From Occultella aeris (GTDB lineage: Bacteria; Actinomycetota; Actinomycetes; Actinomycetales; Beutenbergiaceae): 64,000 nt of DNA. A program made the position numbers and the translations under genes. Under the pieces are notes generated by a model that was not told the origin of the DNA, made no database searches, and saw only the letters and a list, made by a program, of their open reading frames with translations. The first letter of the stretch is position 1. Each line of letters opens with the position of its first letter. The stretch covers positions 1 to 64,000 of the forward strand of contig NZ_CACRYJ010000060.1 in NCBI RefSeq assembly GCF_902703175.1, written 5' to 3'. Positions 16,475 to 26,197 of this stretch are shown here, piece after piece.

Positions 16475-19400
16475 ATGTCCGACGACTTCGTGCACCTCCA
16501 CGTCCACACCGAGTACTCGATGTTGGACGGGGCGGCACGGGTGGACGACCTGTTCAAGGAGGCGCAGCGCCTCGGCCAGTCGGCGGTCGCGACCACGGAC
16601 CACGGGTACCTGTTCGGCGCCTACGACTTCTGGTCGAAGGCCCGCAAGTACGGCATCAAGCCGATCATCGGCGTGGAGGCGTACGTCACCCCGGGCACGT
16701 CCCGGTTCGACAAGACCCGCGTCCGCTGGGGCGAGGCGAGCCAGGCGGGCGACGACGTCTCCGCGCGTGGTGCGTACACGCACATGACACTGCTCTCGCG
16801 GACCACGCAGGGCATGCACAACCTGTTCCGGATGAGCTCGCTCGCCTCGCTCGAGGGGCAGCTCGGCAAGTGGCCCCGGATGGACCGGGACCTGTTGTCC
16901 ACGTATGCCGAGGGCCTGATCGCGACCAGTGGCTGCGCGTCCGGGGAGATCCAGACACGGCTGCGACTGGGGCAGCGCGAGGAGGCGGTCCGGGCAGCGG
17001 GGGAGCTGCAGGACATCTTCGGCAAGGAGAACTTCTACATCGAGATCATGGATCACGGTCTCGACATCGAACGCCGCACGTTCGCCGACCTGATCGAGAT
17101 CGCCAAGGAGATCGGTGCGCCGCTGCTGGCCACCAACGACCTGCACTACACGAAGGAGGAGGACGCCCACGCCCATGAGGCGCTCCTGTGCGTGCAGTCC
17201 GGGGCCACCCTGGACGAGCCCACGTACGAGCAGGGCGGCAAGCGGTTCGCGTTCGGGGGGCAGGGGTACTACCTGAAGTCCGCCGCCCAGATGCGCGAGC
17301 TGTTCCGGGACTACCCCGAGGCGTGCGACAACACGCTGCTCGTGGCCGAGCAGTGCGACGTGACGTTCACCGAGCAGGTCGGCAAGTACATGCCGCACTT
17401 CCCGGTGCCCGAGGGCGAGGACGAGATCTCCACCTTCGTGAAGTCCGTGGAGGTCGGCCTCCACAAGCGGTTCGGCGAGACGGTCCCGGACGAGGTCCGC
17501 AAGCAGGCCGAGTACGAGATCGACATCATCACCTCCAAGGGCTACGCCGGCTACTACCTGGTGGTCGCCGACTTCATCAACTGGGCCAAGGACAACGGCA
17601 TCCGCGTCGGGCCCGGTCGTGGCTCCGGCGCCGGGTCGATGGCGGCGTACGCGATGAGCATCACCGAGCTCGACCCGCTGAAGAACGGGCTGATCTTCGA
17701 GCGGTTCCTCAACCCCGAGCGGATGTCCCTGCCGGACTTCGACATCGACTTCGACGAGCGTCGTCGCAGCGAGGTCATCAAGTACGTGTCCGACACCTAC
17801 GGCGAGGACAAGGTCGCCTACATCGTCACGTACGGCACGATCAAGGCCAAGCAGGCCCTCAAGGACTCCTCGCGGGTGCTCGGCTACCCGTTCGGGATGG
17901 GGGAGAAGCTCACCAAGGCGATGCCGCCGGCCGTGATGGGCAAGGACGTCACGCTCTCGGGCATCTACAACCCGGACGACAAGCGCTACGCGGAGGCGGA
18001 CGAGTTCCGCAAGGTCGTCGAGATCGACCCGGACGCCCAGCGGGTGCTCGAGACGGCCCGCGGCCTGGAGAACCTGAAGCGGCAGTGGGGGGTGCACGCG
18101 GCGGGCGTCATCATCGCCAGCGAGCCCCTCATCGACATCATCCCGATCATGCGCCGCGAGCAGGACGGCGCCATCATCACCCAGATCGACTTCCCGGCCG
18201 GGGAGGACCTCGGCCTGGTGAAGATGGACTTCCTCGGGCTGCGCAACCTGACCATCCTGGACGACGCCCTCGAGAACATCGTCGTCAACGGCAAGGAGCC
18301 GGTGGTGGTCGAGGACCTGCCGCTGGACGACCGCCCGACCTACACCCTGCTCAGCCGCGGGGACACCCTCGGCGTGTTCCAGCTCGACGGCGGCGGCATG
18401 CGGTCGCTGCTGCGCCTGATGCGGCCGGACAACTTCGAAGACATCTCCGCCGTCGGCGCCCTGTACCGGCCCGGCCCGATGGGCGCGAACTCGCACACGA
18501 ACTACGCCCTGCGCAAGAACGGCCAGCAGGACATCACGCCGATCCACCCCGAGCTGGCCGAACCGCTCGAGGAGGTCCTCGGCACCACCCATGGCCTGAT
18601 CGTCTATCAGGAACAGGTGATGGCGATCGCCCAGCACCTGGCCGGGTACACGCTCGGGCAGGCCGACCTGCTCCGGCGGGCCATGGGTAAGAAGAAGCGC
18701 GAGGTGCTGGACGCCGAGTTCGACAAGTTCAGCTCCGGGATGCGCGAGGGCGGCTACTCCGCGAACGCGATCAAGACCCTCTGGGACGTGCTCGTCCCGT
18801 TCTCCGACTACGCCTTCAACAAGGCGCACTCGGCCGCGTACGGGCTGGTCTCCTACTGGACCGCCTACCTCAAGGCGAACTACCCGACCGAGTACATGGC
18901 CGCCCTGCTCACCTCCACGCGGGACGACAAGGACAAGTCGGCGCTATACCTGAACGAGTGCCGCCGGATGCGCATCACGGTCCTGCCGCCGGACGTGAAC
19001 GCCTCCGCGGCCACGTTCACCCCGGTCGGCACGGACATCCGGTTCGGACTCGCCGCCGTGCGCAACGTCGGCGCGAACGTGGTCGCCGCGATCGCGGCCG
19101 CCCGCGAGGAGAAGGGGGACTTCACCTCCTTCACGGACTTCCTCGAGAAGGTGCCCGCGGTGGTCTGCAACAAGCGGACCATCGAGTCGCTGATCAAGGC
19201 CGGGGCGTTCGACTCCCTCGGCCATACCCGCCGCGCGCTGCTGATGGTGCACGAGCAGGCCGTCGACTCGGTGATCGGGGTCAAGCGCAAGGAGGCCGAG
19301 GGGCAGTTCGACCTGTTCGCCTCCCTGGGTGGCGGGGACGGCGACGGCGGCGGTTTCGCCGTCGAGGTCCCGGACCTTCCCGAGTGGGACAAGAAGCAGA

Positions 19401-20020
19401 AGCTCGCCTTCGAGCGGGAGATGCTCGGCCTGTACGTGTCCGACCACCCTCTGTCCGGCATCGAGCACGTGCTCACCCAGTCGGCGGACGTCTCGATCGC
19501 GACGCTGAACGCGGACGAGGCCCGCCCGGACGGGTCCACGGTGACCATCGCCGGGCTGATCACCTCGCTGCAGCGCAAGATGTCCAAGCAGGGCAATGCG
19601 TGGGCCGCGGTCACGATCGAGGACATGGAGGGTTCGGTCGAGGTCATGTTCTTCGGCGAGACCTACCTGGCCTACTCGACGATCCTCGCCGAGGACCAGG
19701 TGGTGGTGCTGCGCGGGCGGGTGCGCCGCCGGGACGAGGCCATGCAGCTGCAGGCCATGGAGGTGTCCATCCCGGACGTGTCCGTGGGTGACGACGCGCC
19801 GATGATGCTGTCCATCCCCACGAACCGCTGCACCACCCCGGTGGTGGAGCAGCTCCGCGACATCCTGTCCACCCACCCCGGGGTCACCGAGGTGCACGTG
19901 AAGCTCACCTCACCCGGCCGGGCCACCGTGCTCCGGCTCGAGGACGGGCTGCGGGTGGAGCGGACGCCGGCCCTGTACGGCGACCTGAAGGCGTTGCTCG
20001 GGCCCAGCTGCCTGGTCTAG
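16475..20020 (+). CDS. dnaE: DnaE, DNA polymerase III alpha subunit
   Basis: Replicative C-family DNA polymerase of 1181 residues. The N-terminal PHP domain begins FVHLHVHTEYSMLDGA. The polymerase core has the catalytic PDFDIDFDERRR motif (near residue 425) and GPGRGSGAGSMAAYA upstream of it. The fingers/beta-binding region (RAMGKKKREVLDAE), helix-hairpin-helix and an OB fold (GSTVTIAGLITSLQRKMSKQG) follow. The ATG at 16475 is preferred to an in-frame GTG at 16445 because the family starts at the HLHVHTEYS strand and because TAGAAT at 16462-16467 lies 7 bases before it, implying a leaderless message. Confidence 0.96.
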   Translation: MSDDFVHLHVHTEYSMLDGAARVDDLFKEAQRLGQSAVATTDHGYLFGAYDFWSKARKYGIKPIIGVEAYVTPGTSRFDKTRVRWGEASQAGDDVSARGAYTHMTLLSRTTQGMHNLFRMSSLASLEGQLGKWPRMDRDLLSTYAEGLIATSGCASGEIQTRLRLGQREEAVRAAGELQDIFGKENFYIEIMDHGLDIERRTFADLIEIAKEIGAPLLATNDLHYTKEEDAHAHEALLCVQSGATLDEPTYEQGGKRFAFGGQGYYLKSAAQMRELFRDYPEACDNTLLVAEQCDVTFTEQVGKYMPHFPVPEGEDEISTFVKSVEVGLHKRFGETVPDEVRKQAEYEIDIITSKGYAGYYLVVADFINWAKDNGIRVGPGRGSGAGSMAAYAMSITELDPLKNGLIFERFLNPERMSLPDFDIDFDERRRSEVIKYVSDTYGEDKVAYIVTYGTIKAKQALKDSSRVLGYPFGMGEKLTKAMPPAVMGKDVTLSGIYNPDDKRYAEADEFRKVVEIDPDAQRVLETARGLENLKRQWGVHAAGVIIASEPLIDIIPIMRREQDGAIITQIDFPAGEDLGLVKMDFLGLRNLTILDDALENIVVNGKEPVVVEDLPLDDRPTYTLLSRGDTLGVFQLDGGGMRSLLRLMRPDNFEDISAVGALYRPGPMGANSHTNYALRKNGQQDITPIHPELAEPLEEVLGTTHGLIVYQEQVMAIAQHLAGYTLGQADLLRRAMGKKKREVLDAEFDKFSSGMREGGYSANAIKTLWDVLVPFSDYAFNKAHSAAYGLVSYWTAYLKANYPTEYMAALLTSTRDDKDKSALYLNECRRMRITVLPPDVNASAATFTPVGTDIRFGLAAVRNVGANVVAAIAAAREEKGDFTSFTDFLEKVPAVVCNKRTIESLIKAGAFDSLGHTRRALLMVHEQAVDSVIGVKRKEAEGQFDLFASLGGGDGDGGGFAVEVPDLPEWDKKQKLAFEREMLGLYVSDHPLSGIEHVLTQSADVSIATLNADEARPDGSTVTIAGLITSLQRKMSKQGNAWAAVTIEDMEGSVEVMFFGETYLAYSTILAEDQVVVLRGRVRRRDEAMQLQAMEVSIPDVSVGDDAPMMLSIPTNRCTTPVVEQLRDILSTHPGVTEVHVKLTSPGRATVLRLEDGLRVERTPALYGDLKALLGPSCLV

Positions 20021-20045
20021 CGGACCGGCTGCGGGAGCCCGGCGC

Positions 20046-20390
20046 TCACTCGAGCCAGGTCGTCACGAACCGCTCGTTGGCGTGGATGTGGACCGCCTCG
20101 TACCCGTGGGGTCCGGTCCGGAACGTGTGCGGGGTGTCCGCGGGGGCCACCAGGATCTGGCCGGCGTGGCCCTCGACCTCGGCGGTGCCGATCCGGAACG
20201 TCGCCGAGCCACGGCGGATCAGGAACGTCTCCGCGTACGGATGCTGATGCAGGCGGGGGCCGACCCCGGCGCGGGTGGTGGACTCGAGGATCAGCGAGAT
20301 CCCGGCACCGCCGGGCAGCTCCTCGTAGTTCTCGGCCCAGTCCTCGCCGTCGGAGCGGCCATCGGTCCGGTTGATCACGAATGTGTCCAT
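20046..20390 (-). CDS. Cupin-domain protein
   Basis: Small single-domain cupin of 114 residues. Metal ligands are visible in the first motif (HQHPYAETFLIRRGSATFRIG: His, His, Glu) and second motif (ILVAPADTPHTFRTG, His). Metal and substrate are unknown; such proteins include dioxygenases, isomerases and sensors. The ATG at 20390 is preferred over a TTG one codon upstream because TAGTTT lies 6 bases before it on the coding strand. It is convergent with dnaE, 25 bases away, with no convincing terminator between them. Confidence 0.75.
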   Translation of the reverse strand: MDTFVINRTDGRSDGEDWAENYEELPGGAGISLILESTTRAGVGPRLHQHPYAETFLIRRGSATFRIGTAEVEGHAGQILVAPADTPHTFRTGPHGYEAVHIHANERFVTTWLE

Positions 20391-20485
20391 CAACTCAAAC
20401 TATCGCCGGGCCGCGGCGATCACCAGGGTGCGGCCGACCAGGGTGTGCCCGGCCAGGGCCCGACCGGGCCCGACGAGCCACGCAC

Positions 20486-20737
20486 TCAGGCGGGCCTGAC
20501 CACCCGGAGCCGCCGGACGCCGTCGGGCAGGTCCACCTCGACGACGTCGCCGGGGTGCAGTTGCCGCCCACGGCGGGTCTCCGCCTCGCCGTTGACGTCG
20601 ATCGCCTCGTCGGTGAGCAGGTCCCGGGCGGTCGCGCCGTCGTCGGCGATGCCGGTGAGCTTGAGGAACTGGCCGAGGCGGATCATGTCGTCGCGGATCT
20701 CGACGTCGGTGGGCTGATCGGGGGTCGGCGTGGCCAT
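20486..20737 (-). CDS. S4-domain RNA-binding protein (YbcJ-like)
   Basis: An 83-residue protein made almost entirely of one S4 domain: MIRLGQFLKLTGIADDGATAR, then DLLTDEAIDVNGEAETRRGRQLHPGD. It matches the YbcJ/RqcP-like small S4 family, which binds structured RNA or ribosomes. The ATG at 20737 is chosen because the recognisable domain starts 15 residues later; a much longer frame upstream is low-complexity Gly/His-rich and coincides with the 21-base tandem repeats at 20768-20822. GATACT 6 bases upstream of the ATG could be a leaderless -10. The 95 bases between this gene and the cupin gene show nothing notable. Confidence 0.75.
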   Translation of the reverse strand: MATPTPDQPTDVEIRDDMIRLGQFLKLTGIADDGATARDLLTDEAIDVNGEAETRRGRQLHPGDVVEVDLPDGVRRLRVVRPA

Positions 20738-20767
20738 CGGGCCAGTATCGCAGCCGCACCGGGGTCC

Positions 20768-20822
20768 GAGTTCGTGCGCCGCGGTACCGGGTTCGTGGAC
20801 CGCGGCACCGGGTCCGTGCACC
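20768..20822. repeat. 21-base imperfect tandem repeat (2.6 copies)
   Basis: Copies at 20768-20788, 20789-20809 and a partial one at 20810-20822, built on GGGTTCGTG, a variable pair, CCGCGG and a final ACC. Copies differ at four or five positions. It occupies the intergenic gap between the SnoaL-like and S4 genes (transcribed on the minus strand), downstream of the former. Function unknown; a degraded minisatellite is the simplest view. Confidence 0.55.
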
Positions 20823-20840
20823 GGTCCTTGCGGGCGGACG

Positions 20841-21224
20841 TCACGGACCCTCGACGGTCACCCACGCCGCGCGCCACTGCGGCGCCTCGAACGGCTCGGC
20901 CCAATAGGCCGTCTCCCGGGCGATCCGCCCGTCGCGAAACTCGAAGATGAATACGCTTCGATACACGGGACCGTCATAGTCCAGCGTGGCCTCGAGGACC
21001 ACCAGGTCCCCGGCGGACAACATCCGTCGGCTGGTGATGGTCGGCAGCCCGGGGAACGCCCCGTAGACCGCCCGGCGGTTCACCGCACCGATCACCTGTT
21101 CGCCGGACTGGGGCCAGTCCATGACGGCGTCCTCGTGGAACAACTCGTCCATGACCTCGGTCCGCTTGTCATTGAGGCACTGGACGAGCCGCTCGATGAC
21201 GGCCCGGTTCTCGATCTCACCCAT
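20841..21224 (-). CDS. SnoaL/NTF2-like protein
   Basis: A 127-residue alpha+beta-barrel protein of the SnoaL-like/NTF2 superfamily: an N-terminal helix (ENRAVIERLVQCLNDKRTEVMDELFHEDAVMDWPQ), strands with LVVLEATLDYDGPVYRSVFIFEFRDGRIARETAYWAEPFE and a short tail. This fold serves as polyketide cyclases, hydratases and ester-isomerases, and the residues here do not decide which. A strong AGGAGG ribosome site precedes the ATG. It stands alone, divergent from hisD. Confidence 0.7.
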   Translation of the reverse strand: MGEIENRAVIERLVQCLNDKRTEVMDELFHEDAVMDWPQSGEQVIGAVNRRAVYGAFPGLPTITSRRMLSAGDLVVLEATLDYDGPVYRSVFIFEFRDGRIARETAYWAEPFEAPQWRAAWVTVEGP

Positions 21225-21341
21225 GACGACCTCCTGGCCGTTCCCGCAGCTCCATCGGGTGCGGACGTGCCAATTCTAGATCCGATGGGTCCGCCTGAGC
21301 GTGTCTTCGGGCAGGTCTCGTGAACGCCCTAGACTCTTCAG

Positions 21342-22661
21342 GTGATGCGAACGATCGATCTGCGTGGCCGGGCACTCGGAGCGGCGGAACTGCGAGCCGT
21401 GCTGCCGCGCGCCGAGGTGGACATCGAGGTGGCGACCCAGCGGGTCGCGCCCATCCTGGCGCGGGTCCGCACCGAGGGCGCATCGGCACTGGCCGACTAC
21501 GCCGAGCAGTTCGACGGCGTCCGGCCGGCCAGCCTGCGAGTGCCGCCTGAGGCACTCACCGCCGCGCTCGATGGCCTCGCCGCCGACGTGCGAGTGGCAC
21601 TGACCGAGTCGATCCGGCGCGCCCGGCTCGGCCACGAGGCGCAGCTGCCGACCCCCCGCACCACCGAGTTCGGGCCCGGCGCCCGGGTGCACCAGCGCTG
21701 GGTGCCGGTGCAGCGCGTCGGCCTGTACGCGCCCGGCGGTCTCGCGCCGCTACCGTCCTCGGTCGTGATGAACGTGGTGGCCGCGCAGGTCGCGGGCGTG
21801 GCGTCACTCGCCCTGGCGAGCCCGCCGCAGAAGGACCACGACGGCCTTCCGGACCCGACGATCCTGGCGGCGTGCGCGCTGCTCGGGGTCGATGAGGTCT
21901 ACGCCGTCGGCGGCGCCCAGGCGATCGGTATGTTCGCCTACGGGGTGCGCTCGGAACGGCCCGAGGACTCCTGCGAGGCGGTGGACGTCGTCACCGGACC
22001 GGGCAACATCTACGTGGCTGCGGCCAAGCGAGCCGTGCTCGGGGTGGTGGGCATCGACGCCGAGGCCGGCACCACGGAGATCGCGGTGCTCGCCGACTCC
22101 GGCGCGGATCCCCGGTTCGTCGCGGCCGACCTGATCTCCCAGGCCGAGCACGACCCCGCCGCCGCGTCCCTGCTGGTCACGGACTCGCCAGTGCTGGCTG
22201 CCGCCGTCGCGGAGGAGATCGAGACCCGCGCAGCCGCGGCCAAGCACAGCGCCCGGATCCGCACCGCCCTGAGTGGCCCCCAGTCCGGCGTGGTCCTCGT
22301 CGACGACGTCGACCACGGCATCGAGGTGGTCAACGCCTACGCCGCCGAGCACCTGGAGATCCAGACCGCCGACGCCGCCGCGGACGCTGAGCGGATCCGC
22401 AACGCGGGCGCGATCTTCGTCGGCCCGTACTCACCGGTGCCGCTCGGGGACTACATCGCGGGCTCGAACCACGTGCTGCCGACCGGCGGCACGGCCCGGT
22501 ACGCGAGCGGGCTCGGCGTGCAGGTCTACCTGAAGTCGGTCCAGGTGATCGACTATGACGAGGCCGGTCTGAAGGAAGTGACGGACGACCTGATCGCGCT
22601 CGCCGCCGCCGAGGACCTGCCCGCGCACGGCGAGGCGGCCAGGGTGCGCCGCGGCGACTGA
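21342..22661 (+). CDS. hisD: HisD, histidinol dehydrogenase
   Basis: NAD-dependent, zinc-containing enzyme oxidising L-histidinol to L-histidine in the last two pathway steps. It has 439 residues. The family signature [20 protein letters not shown] lies mid-protein, with [19 protein letters not shown] before it and [15 protein letters not shown] (zinc and substrate region) near the C-terminus. TAGACT at 21330-21335 lies 6 bases before a GTG and 9 before the next-codon ATG (21345), so the message is probably leaderless at the GTG. Unusually, hisC is not next: a 6.7-kb unrelated segment intervenes. Confidence 0.96.
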   Translation: MMRTIDLRGRALGAAELRAVLPRAEVDIEVATQRVAPILARVRTEGASALADYAEQFDGVRPASLRVPPEALTAALDGLAADVRVALTESIRRARLGHEAQLPTPRTTEFGPGARVHQRWVPVQRVGLYAPGGLAPLPSSVVMNVVAAQVAGVASLALASPPQKDHDGLPDPTILAACALLGVDEVYAVGGAQAIGMFAYGVRSERPEDSCEAVDVVTGPGNIYVAAAKRAVLGVVGIDAEAGTTEIAVLADSGADPRFVAADLISQAEHDPAAASLLVTDSPVLAAAVAEEIETRAAAAKHSARIRTALSGPQSGVVLVDDVDHGIEVVNAYAAEHLEIQTADAAADAERIRNAGAIFVGPYSPVPLGDYIAGSNHVLPTGGTARYASGLGVQVYLKSVQVIDYDEAGLKEVTDDLIALAAAEDLPAHGEAARVRRGD

Positions 22662-22706
22662 GCGGATCCGGCCGAGCAACAGAACCCCGGACCGGGAGCC
22701 GGAGCG

Positions 22707-23375
22707 CTACGCGCCGAGTTCGGCCAGCCATCGCTCGGTCTCACGGGAGCTGCGCAGGTGCACCACGACCGGCGGTGCCGGGTCCGTGGCCAGGTTGTCC
22801 GCGTTGCCCGTGACCTCTGTGCCCGTGGCTCTGGGGGCACCCGCGGCGCGGACAGTGTCTGTGGCACTCGTGGCACTCGTGGCAGTCGGGTAACGACCCG
22901 GCACGGTCGACGGGTCGGCCGCCCAGCGCCGGATCCGCATCCGCTTGCGGGCCCAGCTCTGGAAGTGCCAGACGATGATCGAGTCGCGGGCGAATATCTT
23001 GCGCACCGTCTCGATGTTGCCGTTGCACATCTCCTCACGTGTGATCAGTCGCGAGAACGTGCGCCGGATCAGGCGCTGCAGGGAGAACCAGCGTGGGTAG
23101 TCCAGGGCGACGATCATCTCCACTCGAGCCATCGGCACGTCGGCCCACTTGCCGTACGCCGTGTCCATGACCCAGCGCTCGCCGGCACAGATCGCCTCGG
23201 CGATCTCGCGCTGCTGCTGCGGAGGTCGCTCGACCCAACCGGGCAGCCAGCCGATCTCGTCGTCCACCGAGTGCCATGGCAGACCGGTCGCCTCCCCGAT
23301 CCTGCGGGCCAGGGTGGTCTTGCCCGTCCCCGTGACGCCGTAGACCAGGATCCGCTCAGCACGTGCATCGTCCAC
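22707..23375 (-). CDS. P-loop kinase of the FlaR/adenylate-kinase-related type
   Basis: A 222-residue NTPase. Walker A is VYGVTGTGKTTLARRI near the N-terminus, with DDEIGWLPGW and WVMDTAYGKWADVPM downstream and a basic lid-like segment (RLIRRTFSRLITREEMCNGN). It resembles the topology-modulation/FlaR group of adenylate-kinase-like proteins, whose substrates are unknown. The C-terminal ~60 residues contain a Thr/Ala/Ser-rich insert encoded by three 9-base repeats (22861-22887) that I do not associate with the family. Of two GTG candidates, 23375 puts the P-loop at the usual distance from the N-terminus; 23402 would add nine residues. Confidence 0.65.
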   Translation of the reverse strand: MDDARAERILVYGVTGTGKTTLARRIGEATGLPWHSVDDEIGWLPGWVERPPQQQREIAEAICAGERWVMDTAYGKWADVPMARVEMIVALDYPRWFSLQRLIRRTFSRLITREEMCNGNIETVRKIFARDSIIVWHFQSWARKRMRIRRWAADPSTVPGRYPTATSATSATDTVRAAGAPRATGTEVTGNADNLATDPAPPVVVHLRSSRETERWLAELGA

Positions 23376-23470
23376 CCGGACATGCTGGCATACCCGTGCC
23401 ACCCGGCTCAGGGGGTGGTCAGGGCGATCCCCGATGTCGCGTCAGACCGAGTCCCCGTACCGTTGGGGTC

Positions 23471-23731
23471 ATGGACGCAATCTTCGACACCATCCGCAAG
23501 ATCGGCCTCCGCCGTGGGCCCAGCCGGATCCTCGGCGGCATCGGTGGCGGGATCGCGGACCAGACCGGCGTCAGCGTGGGTCTGGTCCGGATCCTCCTGC
23601 TGCTGCTCGGCCTGCTCCCCGTGCTCGGGTGGGGCGTGTACCTCGTCGCCTGGGTGCTGTTGCCATGGCAGGACGGTTCGATCCCGCTGGAGCGGTTCAT
23701 CCGCCAGCTCACGAACAGCCGCAGCCAGTAG
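23471..23731 (+). CDS. PspC-domain small membrane protein
   Basis: An 86-residue protein with a PspC domain: RRGPSRILGGIGGGIADQTGVSVGLVRILLLLLGLLPVLG, then a transmembrane stretch through YLVAWVLLPWQDG. PspC-type proteins sense envelope stress in the phage-shock system and, in Gram-positives, associate with two-component or ECF regulators; no psp partner is present here. The ATG lies 7 bases after TACCGT (23458-23463), a leaderless arrangement; a longer in-frame upstream start would lack domain similarity. Confidence 0.82.
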   Translation: MDAIFDTIRKIGLRRGPSRILGGIGGGIADQTGVSVGLVRILLLLLGLLPVLGWGVYLVAWVLLPWQDGSIPLERFIRQLTNSRSQ

Positions 23732-23752
23732 TCGCGGCGACCCTGATCCGGC

Positions 23753-25918
<2,166 letters not shown>

Positions 25919-25998
25919 CGGAGGCAGCCTTTCATGAGGGGACCGGTCGTGCGCGCGGCCTGTGGATCGCTGAACGCCGGCAATGCACCAGTGGCGAC

Positions 25999-26197
25999 TC
26001 AGGCCGCGGCCGGATCGGTCGCGCGGTCATCGGGTTCGCCCTTGGCGTCCTCGGCCTCGTCGGCGTCCTGGCGCCGCAGTGCCCAGTTGCCCATCACCAC
26101 GCCGACTGACCCGTTGAGGTCCAGCGGGCCACCGTTGATCGGCGTGAGCGGGTGGATGGGGTCGCGCAGCCAGTCGTTCTCGGATGCTTCCGCGGAA
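25999..26197 (-). other. Frameshift-displaced C-terminal tail of the DUF222-HNH gene
   Basis: Minus-strand reading in the frame next to that of the DUF222-HNH gene gives a coherent tail (SENDWLRDPIHPLTPINGG, LDLNGSVGVVMGNWALRRQ, then an acidic end) closing at a TGA at 25999. Adding one base between 26197 and 26198 joins it to the upstream gene and also completes a palindrome copy. The current in-frame ending, rich in Arg/Thr/Ser and closing at 26094, looks like out-of-frame translation. Confidence 0.75.

Noticed and set aside
16340-18829. An 829-codon open frame on the minus strand opposite dnaE
   Set aside because: It mirrors dnaE codons, has shadow composition (Val/Arg/Leu/Gly-rich with no motifs), and dnaE itself is certain.
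20768-20822. Tandem 21-base repeats considered as a CRISPR or a coding extension of the S4 gene
   Set aside because: Copies are directly adjacent with no spacers, only 2.6 units, and diverged. The S4 domain ends before the repeats and the extension is low-complexity.
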